Below are positions 10,401 to 24,564 of a stretch of DNA of 64,000 nt, piece by piece. Both the position numbers and the translations under genes were made by a program. Numbering within the stretch: the stretch's first letter is position 1; each line of letters starts with the position of its first letter. Source of the stretch: Cystobasidium ongulense (taxonomy: Eukaryota; Basidiomycota; Cystobasidiomycetes; Cystobasidiales; Cystobasidiaceae). The notes below the pieces were generated by a model, which did not search any database, was not told where the DNA came from, and saw only the letters and a list, made by a program, of their open reading frames with translations. The DNA is taken from contig BQUP01000007.1 of assembly GCA_022835595.1 (NCBI GenBank), forward strand, positions 1 to 64,000. The letters run 5' to 3'.

Positions 10401-13400
10401 CTCGCCATCAACGTCTTCGACTACCACCCAAAAGGTCTCTGTGCTGCCATGCACTCGCTCATCCCACTGGAAATCCGGGGTGAGAGTGAGCTCGATGCGG
10501 AGCATTGAGCGGGTGATGGGTTGTGCATGAGCCTGTATTTCGATCTTGGGGAACTGGTGAACCAGTCTATGAACGAGTCGACCGGCTTTCGGCAAGCCGA
10601 TGAGCTCACCCAGCTCTGCTGGCTCAAGATCAAAGTAACGATACCAAGGGAACTCTTTGCGCTCGGCTCGGCGAACAATGTCCATTGGAATACCGGCGAA
10701 TTGTCTGAGCGGTGTCATTGAAGGCCACATCTTGCGTTCGACCATCTTGCACATATCGAGAGCCTTGTACATCAAACTTGCCCATCCTCGCTTCATGCAA
10801 ATCTCGAAGATTGCGCGAAGGATACGGCCAGCTGACTGCGTGACGTATACCATGTCTGTCATCAAGGCGAACTTGTCGAGTTTGAGACCGGAAATGTATG
10901 CTTGCAGCAACACATTGATCTTAGCGGCTGGATCTTCGACGCCTTCTTTGACTGGGACTGGGACTCGCTCCAAGAGCTTATTGAGCTCAGTCTTGTCTTC
11001 TTCACGCACAGGAATGTACTTGAACTCGTCGGATAGAGCGAAGATTCGGAAAAGCTCAATCAGGCCAACGGAAGGTCGCAGATGCTGATTGTATGTAGCC
11101 ATAGAAGTTGGAGTAATGTAGTAATGCGAAGCGATTCTTCCGAGTTCGGTTGACTGAAGGGTACCAGTGCGTCTATCGTACTTGACAAGACTGCACTTTT
11201 CCAAGATGGTAGCAGCAGTGTGGATGATGTCTGCTCGCTTTTGCAAGAGATATGGATCATCATCTCTGAAGTCGGCAGGAATACCATACAGTGATGGTGA
11301 GCCGAGAGCACGGCAGAACCAGTAAGTATAGCCTAGCCAGGTCACAGCTTCATCGCGATTGCGAACTGTTCCAAGGACGATTTCGGCGTTGAGGTTATCA
11401 GCAAGTCGAGTGACGAATTGTGATTCAATAGGTAGCTGCTGATTCATCATTGAAAGGTAATATTGTAGTTCCGAGTGGTTTGTAATGATGATACCCTCTC
11501 CATGAGTATCGTATTTTGGTCTTCCAGCCCTTCCGAGCATCTGAAGAACGTCTTGAGGAGACAGTTCGGTCCATCTTCCCTTTTCAGGATTATAGATCTG
11601 CGTACCCTTGATGATAGCACAGTGGGCGGGAAGATTGACACCCCAAGCCAAAGTAGCAGTACATACAAGGACTTGGATGAAGCCGTTTTTAAATAGCTCT
11701 TCAACGGTCCCACGGTCGTCTGTGTGCATGCCGGCATGATGGATACCGAATCCGAATTGCAGCAGATCCTTCAAATTACCATCTGTAGCCGTGCCTGATT
11801 CCTCTTGCAGAATCTCACGCGAAGCACCGTCGGGTTTAACGAAAGATGTGATGGTCTCTTGCTCTAACGCCATATCACGGATGAATTTGGCTGTCTTGGA
11901 AGTCTCCTTTCGCGAGTGTACAAAAATCAAAACTTGCTGTCCGTTGTTCACCTGTTCAAGGACCTTCTCGTAACAGACTTCATTTATGATTTGATATCGC
12001 TTGAGCGCCTTCTTCTCGGTCACACCAACAAACTCTTGCTTGAGAGGACAAGGTCGGAAGGTGCGATCAAAGTGGAAAAGACCCTTCTTTGGATTGACAC
12101 GAAGGAAGCGTGCTACATCCTCGTAATTGGGGAGTGTAGCAGACAATCCCACTAGGCGTACATAATCTTGAGTCTGTTCCATTCGTCGAATCGTACGAGC
12201 GACGATGGCCTCAAGGACTGGACCACGATCATCGTGCAGGAGATGGATCTCATCGATAATAATGAGGCGGACTAGATTGGTGTAACTTGTATCGGTCGAT
12301 TTACGGGTGATAACGTCCCACTTCTCAGGTGTTGTGATGATCATCTGAGTCTCGGCGATTTGCTGCTTGGTCAACGATCTATCGCCAGTAAGCTCGGCAA
12401 CTTTCATTCCGTACGCTTCTAGTCGACTTCCGAAAGAACCGACTTGCTCTTGCACTAGGGCCTTCATGGGTGCGATGTAAATGACCTTGAAGTTATCGAG
12501 GTCGAATTGACCGGTGGTTGGATCACGATGCTTTGCCATTTCGCTCAAAATGGTCAACATAGCAACATTGGTCTGTAAGAATAATAATCCAAATCAGCTA
12601 CAGAGCTTACAAGCTGCCAAAAGACCCAAGACCTTACCTTTCCTGCACCAGTCGGAGCACAAAGAAGCATTGGGTCGTCCTGACCAAAAGCGACCGGGTA
12701 AACCTTAGTCTGGATTCTGTTCAAATCTGTGGCATCGCCAAATGCTTGTCGAGTCCATTCAGGCATTTCTCGTAGGGGCATCCGTTCGTTCGGTTGTTCA
12801 GTCGCCTTTTCAGGAGCAGGAATATGAATCTCCTCGTAACCTTTCTTGGATCGCTTGAAAGAGCCTTCTGGCAGACGGCACTTCTTGTTACTCATTAACC
12901 GAGAGCCTTGTCCGAACATCATAGAGTCGAGATCGACAGTTCCCTTGGGTTGAACTAGTGATCCAGCTTGAATATTGGCTTTGGGGATGGTCGCTACCTC
13001 AGCAGGTGCAGTTGACATGTCAACATCACCATTGGCAGCTTGAGCAGCAGCAGCTTCGGCAGAAGCAAGTTCCTTCAAGATCCACCCGACTCCGCGTTCT
13101 CTCATGGCGACTTCGACGTCCATGCGAGCGTTATCATCGGAACGTGCAAGTTTTGTGCACCAGACGATCTTGTCCCTGTTCTTGAGGAGAGTCTTGACGA
13201 GCTCGAAATTCCCGTACTCGAAGAGCTCCATAAGGGAGTTCTCGCAGTCACGTAGACTCGATTCAGCAGAAAGGAGAGACATTGCGCTTGCTGTCTTTTC
13301 TGCTGTCTCGTGTGGATCGGGGTAGGATTGACTGACGAGTCTTTGAAGCCAGAATCCGTCAATATCGCGTGCTGGGACATTGTCAGTTTGCTTCTTTCCA

Positions 13401-14355
13401 TTTGCAGATGAAGATGTGCCTGCTTCGTTTCCAATGATGATCTCCTGGTCTTCGTCATCGACACCAGCGTCATTGGCGTTGCCTGTTGCATCTTCACCTC
13501 CGATTTGGGCATTAAGAATATCTTCATCATCTGACTCGTCGCGTACTTCGAAAGCGGCATTCTCATCCTCTTCCTCGTCTCCGATACGATCTTCATCCTC
13601 TTCTTCATCTTCGAAAACGACTGCAACACCAACATCATCGTCTATCCTGCCATCGTTCTTGTCTTGATCTGGATCTCGAGCACCATCTCCTTCATCCGCG
13701 CCAAAGTCTGTGATCTTCTTTCCAAGATTGACGAGAGTGGTGAACGTTTCAGTAGAGATACCAGGTATAGCCGAGTTAATCTCCTTTTTCTTGTCGAAGT
13801 CTTTCAAATTCTCGTCTTTCAAGGTAACGATCACGAAATCTGTTGCATCGCGAATAACATCTTGAGGCTGCTCTCCACCCATAGCGTCATGGACGGCAGA
13901 GAGAATAAGCTCGTAGGTTTCACGAGTCTCTGCAGTTCGGGGGATGTATTCCATTCCCTCCATGAGATCCGCGGCGGAAATGATATCTCGGGCACCCATT
14001 GCATTGCCTGCTCTCGCTCGCTTTGCGGCAGGAGCGCCGTTCTGCATGTTCTCATCGCGTCGCTTGGTCTCTCTTGCTGATTGCTTTTCTTTGGCCTTGC
14101 CGCTGTCGACCTTTTCTCTGAAAGCTCGAGAGCCCATGGATTTTGCGTCGATGCGGCCAGCTAAGCTCTGCACGCCTGTGTCCTCTTCAACCTGCCTGCC
14201 TCGTCTGTCTGAGCTGAGAACCAGACTCGACATAGCCGAGTACTGGAACCTGTGTGAGACAGAACATGTCAGAAGTGCTCATACCAATGGCAGTGAGGTA
14301 ATAGAAGCTGCTTGACTCACCCAGACAGATCTCTCTTCTGCCCTCGTCCCGCCAT
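7415..14355 (-). CDS. BRR2: Brr2, U5 snRNP RNA helicase (Ski2-like, two cassettes)
   Basis: Seven exons (14355-14321, 14249-12638, 12572-8961, 8904-8800, 8740-8654, 8595-8299, 8236-7415) encode 2189 residues, close to the 2136-2170 of known Brr2 proteins. After an N-terminal region with [15 protein letters not shown] and long acidic runs comes the first helicase cassette. It has Walker [10 protein letters not shown] near residue 545, DEIH in [15 protein letters not shown] near 655 and the late motif [12 protein letters not shown]. The second cassette has APTGSGKT and a degenerate ADEVQL box, as in other Brr2 proteins, where only the first cassette unwinds. Each cassette ends in a Sec63 unit. 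Brr2 unwinds U4/U6 snRNA to activate the spliceosome. One intron falls exactly after the Walker A lysine codon. The protein ends in an acidic Ser/Asp tail. It diverges from the Set3-like gene. Confidence 0.96.
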
Positions 14356-14970
14356 ATTGAAGCTCTTGCTTGGGTTTCAAGTGTTGGACAATATCCCTGA
14401 TGGGGCCTTGTATGTATATGCCACGGCTATTGCCTGGCGGAGTGACCTCGGATGGTCTTTTGTGCTGTCCTGCGCGTTTGCAAGCTGTTCTTGCTGGCTG
14501 TTGCAGGACTGATTGATTGGATGGTCTGCACCGCTGACGACTCGGCGAGACCTGGAGTGGGGCTGCTGTAGTCGCGAGTGCGAATTCTGAGCTGGCAGCA
14601 AGATGCACACCACAAGTCTTCCGTGCGCTTGCTGTTTCCAGCGAGGTTGGTTTGCGGGCAGAAGCAAGCACCTGGACAGTTCCACTCGAATTTTTGGGCG
14701 AGGCAGCATCCTTGAGAGCGAGTCGAGTGGCGAGAAATGCTTTTGACTTGCATTCAACAGCTTGAAAGTTAACAGGCACAGAGGAAGGCAGCACGAACGA
14801 CACACACGCTCTATACACCCTTCGCCCGATATCCCAGCCAGCCAGCCAGCCAGTCGCCCGGGACCTCGTGCAATGTGCCCAACGCTGCCTAATCGAGTCG
14901 TCGAAGGTGCATAAGGACGAAGAGCAAGTGCAAGAGACGGAGCAGGAGAGAAGCTAGAATACACACAACC
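14356..14970. promoter_or_regulatory. Divergent promoter region, BRR2 / PHD-SET gene
   Basis: This 615-base gap separates two start codons facing away from each other, so it should contain both promoters and leaders. It carries a short CCAG tandem repeat near 14834-14853. A 256-codon open frame on the minus strand crosses the gap but looks like no known protein and continues antisense into the PHD-SET exon, so it is not taken as a gene. Confidence 0.5.
14834..14853. repeat. Short CCAG tandem repeat
   Basis: About five copies of the tetramer CCAG lie in the BRR2/PHD-SET intergenic gap, some 120 bases before the PHD-SET start codon. It could sit in the 5' leader of that gene. Such short tandem tracts are prone to length change between strains. 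Confidence 0.8.
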
Positions 14971-17900
14971 ATGGATCTCCTCGCAATTGCAGCTCTGGAA
15001 GCCTTCGATGGCGCTCCGGTGGACCAAAAGCCAGTCGAGAGCGTGCCTGCGTTGCCAGACAGCGAAGGCAAGAGCAAGGCAGAGCCTGCAGCAGAGGTGT
15101 CTGCAGACGACATAGACCCATCTTTGTCGGCTGAAGCCCCGCCTCAAAACGATACTGCACCTCTGCTTCCCCCTCCTCCACCTCGCCTATCAGCCTCGCT
15201 GGCCAACATCCTGTCCGCTGCTTCAACAACAGCAGGACTTGCAAACAGCGAGCAGGCTATCGCGACGCCATCTACGAGCAGCCCATACCGCCCTCCAACG
15301 GCACTGCCCATCGCTTCGCCCACAGCCTCCACGTCCTCCGACGTGACGATGGTCTACCACGGCCCTCCCATCCGCCTGTCTGAGGATTCTGGCCTCATCC
15401 GCTGCATATGTCCATTCGACGACGACGACGGCTTCACGATTCAATGCGAAAGCTGCTTCGCCTGGCTCCACGGTCTATGCGTCGATATTAGTCCGGAGAC
15501 AGTCCCAGACATATACACCTGCCCATTGTGCGTCTCTGGAGGCAGGATAGCTCGTCAAGTCGAAATCAGAGCAGCGCGCCTGCAGCAGCTACGCAAAGAA
15601 GCAGAAAATACATTACGGCGGCAGCGTGTAAAGTCAAATGCTACAACAGCAAGCTTTGCATCGTCTGGTCTTGGTAGCGACCCTGCTGTGCCAACCTCGG
15701 AGTTGGACGAGGAATACGAATTGCTAGCCAGAGCAAGAGGTCTTGCATATCAACAGAGCTTTGATAGCTCATTCTCTCCTACCACTACATACATACCACA
15801 GCCTCTACATCCTTCTACCAGACCAACACAATCACCATATTACCAGCGTGAGCAACTTCCAGTCCAGCAGCATACGTTGGGCCCTTCGCCCTTTCTTCAT
15901 CCTCCACCTCAAGGCTACCCAATTGCCCGGCCACCACAACAGCAAGCGAAGCGTGCCGGATCAGTTGCTAGCAACCATAGCAATAGCAGTGGTCCAAATG
16001 CTAAGAGATCCAAGTCCGGCTCTCCAGGAGGTTCAAACCTTCCTGCTGGTGCTGCTGCATTGAATCCGCCTACAATACCAGCGACTGCCAGAACAAAGAA
16101 ACGCTCGACTCATGCACCTCAATCATCCCTCCCTTCAATACCGCAAAATAGTGTGCTTCCATCGCCGGGCACAGGGTCGACTGCTGGGCAGGCTCAGGCA
16201 TCAACAGGGCCTGACCTATCAGTACCTCCACCGCCGAAGAAGAGACGTAGTGTTAGTGCGGTAAGTCAGTTCATCTTTCGAATTTGGAGACACGGCTAAT
16301 AAGATCGTACGCCAATAGCAGGCCAAGGAGAAGGAAAGCAACGATGTGTCAGCGTCAATCCTAGCCCCAACTTCTGGATCTCATGCCACAAATGCAGCCA
16401 TACCTTCCGTCCCGCATGCTCCTGCATCCTCTATCCCGGCGAGCAAGGACATAGCACCACCGCTATCTAGTCAACCCGTCCGGAAGACTCGTCTAGCTGT
16501 AGCAAGTGTCACCGCGTCAATAGACGCAAGCGTCTCCACAGCCGGTCCTGCCGTAATGAAAGCGCCGCTACCCGTAACTGTTCCTGCTGCAGTGTCGGCG
16601 AATGGAGGTGCAGGTCCTACATTGGGCACTAAAGAGGCTTTCCTGTCGGACGACGAGGATTCAAGTACGGAAGATCGCTTTGAACCATGGCAGTTCGAAT
16701 ATACACCCATCAATTACCTACATTATGCCGATCGTCACGTCGAGCAGGCTGCTCGCGAGCTGGTAGAGCAGTTTGTAGAGAAAGAACGGGAGAACTTGAA
16801 TGCACTAGATGGAGATGATCGTACAAGCACGGGAAGAAGCAGTCGCGCATCACCATTTGGACAGCATTCGCGGCACAGCTCTGCTCGTCCTTCCCTACTA
16901 GGTGCAAACTCGCAGATATCGGCTATTGCACAAGCAAGCCGTATGACTTCCCCAAACCCTTCGTCTGGCTCATCAACACCAGCATATTCGTCTTCGGGTG
17001 TAGCATGCGCCCTGGCTCCTCCCTGTCTACCTATCATCCTACCCGAACCTCCAATATCAACAACCGACTTCTCGAACAAGCTATCCGTCAAACCCCTTGC
17101 TACATCTTCCATGTCTTTAGCACCACCTGCTTGCACACCCTTTAGCGGCCCAACCTGCGTGCCTTCCCTCATGAATCCCTACCCTCGACCAACTATACAC
17201 GGCGTATTCACATCTGCCGGCTTCTCTACCGGCAGTCTTATTACCTTCATGCATGGCGAAGTGGTGAGAGGGGAAGAATACAGAGACGATCCAATAAATC
17301 AATGGCACGATCTGGGAGCTATGAAATGCCACACTCGTGGCCTCGCTCAACCGTGGGACTTGGTTCTCGACCAGCGACGCTTTGCCGACGAGTCGAGGTA
17401 TATCAGAAATGGATGTCATCCGAATGTCTTTGTGAAGCCCGTCATAATCCGCAAAACAAGAAAGAGCGACAATGTTGGCAAGAAAGGCCGGTCAGCAGCC
17501 AAACGCAAAGCTGATCAACAGCGAGCCGTCCAAGAAGGCGGCGAGTTCGAGCTCGTATTCGGGCTATTCGCACTGCAAGATATCGCGAAGCGAGAGGAAT
17601 TGGTACTGCCTTTCGATTGGGCGGATGATCATGTCGTACATTCCCTTCATACGCTTTTGTTTTCTCCCTCTCTCGTCTTTCCTACCATACCATCAAACGT
17701 TGAAAGCGAGACCGAAGACGATGGAATTCCCTCTACTTCTTCTTTCACCCACCTCACAACCTCGCAGAAAAGTCAAATTGCCCAATGTACGAAACACCTG
17801 TATCGCTTGTCGAGATTGGCAAGTCAGACATGCTTGACATTACTTGGCACATCGATATGTGCTTGCGAGAAGCGAAGGGACTGCTCAATAGCTTGGCTGT

Positions 17901-20900
17901 GGAAATTAGCGTGCTTTAGCGAGTCGTCGTCTGCGAGGAGTAGAGGTACGATTCAGCTTCAAGACTTTGATCTCAATGGTCTACGTGTAGCCTGCGCATC
18001 CGCACTGGCTACAGATGACAAAGATTGGGTCGCTACACCTGGCGTCAATGGCCGCATGTCGCACAAGAAATCAAGTAAAAAGAGAAGAGCGGATCTAGGC
18101 GCTTTGATCGGATTGGCGAGAGGCTGGGAGAAGCCTGCACCAGAACCTGTTTCTGCTATTCCTCCTCGATTAGCTAGTGAGGAAGAGGCGGAGCTTGAGG
18201 AACGCATAGAGGAAGCAGCGATGCAGCTAGATGAACCCGGTAAGCATTCTTCGCTCTCTTCGATCCCATTCAGAAACTGATTGGCTATTCTTCTGTAAAA
18301 GCAGCTGTCGGAACGTCAACACCAACGGTTGAGCATCCTAGCATGGACTTCGGCGAGACTGTGCAAGCTGACCTCGGAGATTCAAACTCGGCGCCAACCT
18401 CCGCCGAGCTCGACAAAGCGGACAAACCATTCCACTTCGCACCTCCCGAACCCGCCAAACAAGCTGCTTTACAGCCGCCTGCTTTAATTGGCCAATCCGA
18501 AAGCGATACGGTTGCAGCTTCTTCAACTGCTCCAGAGGAAGAACCTTCAGCTCCAGTCTCTTCGACCCTGAACTCACGACCGAATACAGCGCAATCACTT
18601 GCGTCGGACAAGTCCAAAGCGGCCACTCAACCCGTCACTAATATGCAGGCAGAAGATTCGGACTCTGACATCACGGAGCCTCTTCCCTCAGATCATTCAG
18701 ATGCTGAAGAAGCTATTAAGGTGCCAGTCCGGCGGAAGAGCCCCGTCAAAGAGATGGCGAAGGCTCTCAAAGCCGAAAAGAGGAAACCGTCAGCTGAAAG
18801 CGAAAGCAGGAGCTCTCATTCTAGCCCTTCCAAACAAGATGATATGCAGCTTGATGAAGAGGAAATTGTTCGACCACCAAAGAAGAAGAAGTTACGGAAG
18901 CAAGAGGCTGAAAAGTCCACAAAGACTAAGTCGTCATCAAAGACAAGCAAAGCAGAGGAAGAAGATCAACCCACATCATCGAAGAAACTTCTCAAGCCCA
19001 AGACGAAAATCGGTAGAAGTGGTGATGGTACCGCAATCAAAGACAAGTCTGTCTTTGGAAGTGGACTTCCATCCTTCCGGACGAAGAAGGATATTTTCGA
19101 TCAGGCCAAGCAGCTTGCGCTTACCAAGGCGAAGGAGTCTACGAGCCAATCTGTTGAGGCTGAGCAAAAGGAAAGTACAGCGTCTCAATCCGTAGTCAAA
19201 CCTCCGGCCAAGCCGAATTCGACATCTACTAGCTTGTTCAGTTCAGCTCCTGCCAATAATTCGCAGCTGGACTCACTGTTTGATATGCTAGTCGAGCAGC
19301 CGATTCCCCAGAGCCAGTCTTCCGGAGTAGAGGCGGCCATTCCTGTGGTAACGGAAACTGAAATGAAGGTCGATTCTGCTCAACCGGCGGAACAGAAGGA
19401 GGGTGTAATTGCTGCGGTTTCCGCGCCTATGCAAATCGATAGCGCGGCGGTCCTGCCCAACTCTACAGATCAAGTCAATACGGAAGCCACAGCAGGCAGG
19501 CCGGCTGAGGGTACGATAGAAGCACCGCCTGTCATGCAAGAAGCGCCAGCCGCGCCTGCTGCACCTCCTGTCCGGCGAGTCAGCTTCCAAGCATATAAGA
19601 AGCGTGTCTTCACCACACCAGCTAGCACGACGACTCAAGTAGCTATCACAGAAGAGCCCAATGCGCTGAACTCGGCTGTTACCGAGCAAAGTGTCACTCT
19701 GTCTGTTCAGACTGATGTGGAGAAAGAGCCTGTCTTAGGCAAAGCCATTGTACAAACGCCTATAACAGAGAAGACGCAATCAGAAGCAGAAGCTAGCATC
19801 GTAAAGCCAGAAAGCACGGATGGTCCATCGGTGGAAACCTCTCCTGCTACTGCAAAGGCTCCTCTTCCCGCTTCAAATACGCCAGGAGCAATAGCCAAGC
19901 CACGGCTTTCGTTCGCTGCTTATCGTCAACGTGCGACCACTTTACCGAAGCAAACACCTTCTCCCGCATCAATTGCCATGGCGCTTGCACCATCACCGCC
20001 TGCCCCGATGCCTCCAGTCTTAGAAGAAGGTAAACTTGCCGAGAAACAGCCTTCGCTGGGTGATGTATCAAAGGCCTCGACCATTCCAATCAAAGATAAC
20101 GAGATAGACAACACAGATCCTGTTGTAAATGCTACCAATGACAAGGTTGCGAAGATTGAGGAGGAGCAGGAAGAAGGAGAGCTCGTTGTTGATCCGAATC
20201 TCGAACCTGGAGAAGTGGAAATGGAGCCTTCTACCGGGCAGGCTGAAAGCGCCTTGGGCATGCGTATGGGCGACGTGAGTACCGCACAATATTCCGAAAT
20301 GGAAATCATTACTGACTGACATGTAATATTTGTATAATTTTTAGTTGCATCGACCGGAAGGCGACAACACGGCCCAATCGAGCAAACAATCATATACACC
20401 ACCTTCTCGGCTTCGCTCTTTGACGCCTCCAAAGGCAGTATTGGCGAGACGGATAGAAGAGGGAGACGGCGGTGTAGACTCTCTGTCGCGACAAGCAAGA
20501 CCAGCCACAACCGATGGCGCGAAGCCAAGACGGCCTTCCTTCACGGACCACGTGCCAAACGCGACGTCCAGCAATGCCAATTGGGAGTCATTGAAGGAAC
20601 GACCGCACAGTCCAGTGATGGACAGATCAGGGCCTGAATCATCACGATACTCCGCTTCGGGTGCTTCGCCTCCATCGCATCCGAGAGGATTCGGCAGAGG
20701 CTCGCCTCGGAATTTATTCAACCAGCCTTTACCTGGATCCAAGCCTCCGACTGGCCCACGTAGCAGTACAGCTCCTTGGCCACCTCGCGGAAGAGCGAAT
20801 AGTGCCTCGGGCTCAGCCGCAAGAGTCGCAGACACAGTTTATGGTGGAGGATTTGGTACTGCAGGTAGTGGTGGATCGACCTATAGACCTGGTTCCAGTG

Positions 20901-21094
20901 GACGAGGTGATGGACCTCCGCCTCCGAGAACAAGTCAACCTCCTTCTGGACCTAGAGCGCTCCAAGGCAGTGGAGGAGTTTCTGGACGTGGTCGAGGAGG
21001 TGGAAGGCCAGAAATACCTAGAGATCGTGGATGGTCAGGCAGAGGTGGAGGGAGAGGAGGGAGAGACAGGTCGTACAGAGGAGGTCATTACTAG
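14971..21094 (+). CDS. PHD finger + SET domain protein, Set3-like, with RGG tail
   Basis: Four exons (14971-16260, 16319-18239, 18302-20274, 20345-21094) encode about 1977 residues. A PHD finger sits near residues 141-187 (CICPFDDDDGFTIQC, CFAWLHGLC, YTCPLC). A SET domain spans about 720-870, from GVFTSAGFSTGSLITFMHGE to EELVLPFDW. The usual NHSCxPN loop reads RYIRNGCHPNVF, as in Set3/UpSET proteins, which lack clear methyltransferase activity and scaffold a histone deacetylase complex. The PHD would read methylated H3K4. The rest is long and disordered, rich in Ser, Pro, Lys and Glu. The last 60 residues are Gly/Arg-rich with RGG repeats, which suggests RNA binding or arginine methylation and is not typical of yeast Set3. 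Two introns end in tandem AG acceptors. The assignment is by domain order. Confidence 0.85.
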
Positions 21095-21408
21095 CTGTAA
21101 TAACCAAACCCAATTGTTCATTTAGCTTGTCTAATTACTGTCGTTGTTGATAATACTGCACTACCGGATATGTTTCGATTTTCGTGTGATTTCTCTCACT
21201 GGCAATGCATGCTTAATGCAGATTTCAGATCATGTCAAAGTTCTACGAGATGCGGCTCTTGGTTCTAGCTGGTCTTGCTGTCGTCAAACCCTGTTTTATT
21301 TCATTGCGGTCATTTTGTCACGACACGAAAAGCTTCTTTCTTCGCACACGTGTCTCTTTCGTACAAGCCGACGTGTCCAATACACGAGCATCTTCCACAC
21401 GCAACATC

Positions 21409-21827
21409 ATGGTAAGGCTGCTCATTCCAAGGACGTGTACTGCTCCAAGGCGTCGCTGATTACCTCTTCAATGTCGCGCAAACGCAACTCACAGTCGTCG
21501 ATAGATCTACGGCGCAGGACGAATGCCTTCCAGCAACGCGCTATGGCAGGCAAGGGCAAAGGGCCCTCTGGTAAACCTGCCGTCCGCAAGTCATCAGCAT
21601 CTGCAATGCCTCGCTTTGCGCTGTTCGCGCTTGTCTTTGTCGTATTAGGTGGAAGTGAGTTAGTTGACTGCTGCCATGCATGCCACACGCTTGCAAGGCG
21701 GTGCCTGATGGACCTTTTTCGAGGCCATGGTGAATGCACTATGAGTGATGCTGATGTTATCGATGCCTCTTACTATCAATCTATCACTCCAGTCTTCTTT
21801 GAATTGGCACGCTTGATCTTCCTGTAA
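21409..21827 (+). CDS. RAMP4/SERP1/Ysy6-type small ER tail-anchored protein
   Basis: Three exons give 65 residues: a lone ATG at 21409-21411, then 21495-21654 and 21793-21827. The protein reads SSIDLRRRTNAFQQRAM, a basic linker with GKGKGPSGK, and a single C-terminal membrane helix, FALFALVFVVLGGIFFELA, ending RLIFL. Size, basic N-terminal helix, GK-rich linker and the hydrophobic end are those of RAMP4 (yeast Ysy6). That protein binds the Sec61 translocon and ribosome and helps protect new membrane proteins under ER stress. The last intron (21655-21792, 138 nt) is long for this genome. An in-frame ATG at 21471 inside the first intron could start a form with eight extra residues (MSRKRNSQ) if that intron is kept. 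The gene is easy to miss because no exon stands out alone. Confidence 0.8.
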
Positions 21828-22438
21828 CTGCGTAGCTCGACCTGGGCGTCACACGATAGAGAAGAGCTTCGACTGTGCCATCACCATTGAAATGCCAGAC
21901 ACAGGCTGCTGTTTCGGCAATAAGCGATATCCTAATTGTCGTAGGTCGCAACCTACTACACTAACCTACTACCGTCGATTAAAAACCCGCTTCAATTTCC
22001 GCCAAGCAAGCTTCCCAACCACACCGTTCGTATATAGGCATACTCTCGCTCCGTCTCTGCGATAAGAAGCACGTATCGGATAAACAATCAATCAGTCACG
22101 CAAGGAATAAGTGTGGTCTTTCAGAGGCTTCCACCGCTTTTGTAGATTATTGTATTGCTCTTTTTACAATCTTGTACATTACATTTCTTTCTAAAGAATC
22201 AAATCCCGCAGTGCGGTTACGTCTACCTCTCTGTGCCTTGCGACATAGTCTTCTATTTCTAATCGCTTTCTTTCTGCTTTACAACGGTCTGCTTATGTTA
22301 TCACCAACAGAACACCTTTACACTCCTTTTTGTGTCGGGTCATAGTTTATTATCTGCTTTTTCATTCGAGATCACTTTGGGAGAACACGAGCATCTCAGC
22401 ACTAGCTCGAGTAGACATACGGAATATCACAAGCTGAC
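21828..22438. other. Convergent intergenic region, nothing recognised
   Basis: These 611 bases lie between the 3' ends of the RAMP4-like gene and the MSI1-like gene. The sequence is AT-richer than its neighbours, with T-rich runs around 22140-22340 that fit 3' untranslated and polyadenylation sequence for both genes. No coding frame is supported. Confidence 0.5.
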
Positions 22439-24422
<1,984 letters not shown>

Positions 24423-24564
24423 GCTTGCTTGCTTGCAGCTTCCGAGCGTGTATATCCTGCGTGGAAGAGAGTCAAGTCAAGCTGAAAGAGAAACGCGCTT
24501 CTCTTGCTCTGGATAATCGAGCATTCGCTTTGGAGGCATACCGAACACTGCAACAACGCGCACG

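Noticed and set aside
10657-11088. 143-codon plus-strand frame inside BRR2
   Set aside because: Antisense to a helicase exon with clear motifs; no domain.
13102-13667. Frames of 70-180 codons overlapping BRR2 on both strands
   Set aside because: They are by-products of the acidic repeats in the BRR2 N-terminus.
14377-15147. 256-codon minus-strand frame across the BRR2/PHD-SET gap
   Set aside because: It runs antisense to the PHD-SET first exon, has no recognisable domain and is Cys/Arg/Leu-rich like chance frames.
19926-20835. Minus-strand frames of 200 and 164 codons opposite the PHD-SET gene
   Set aside because: They mirror the low-complexity coding of the real gene and have no independent support.
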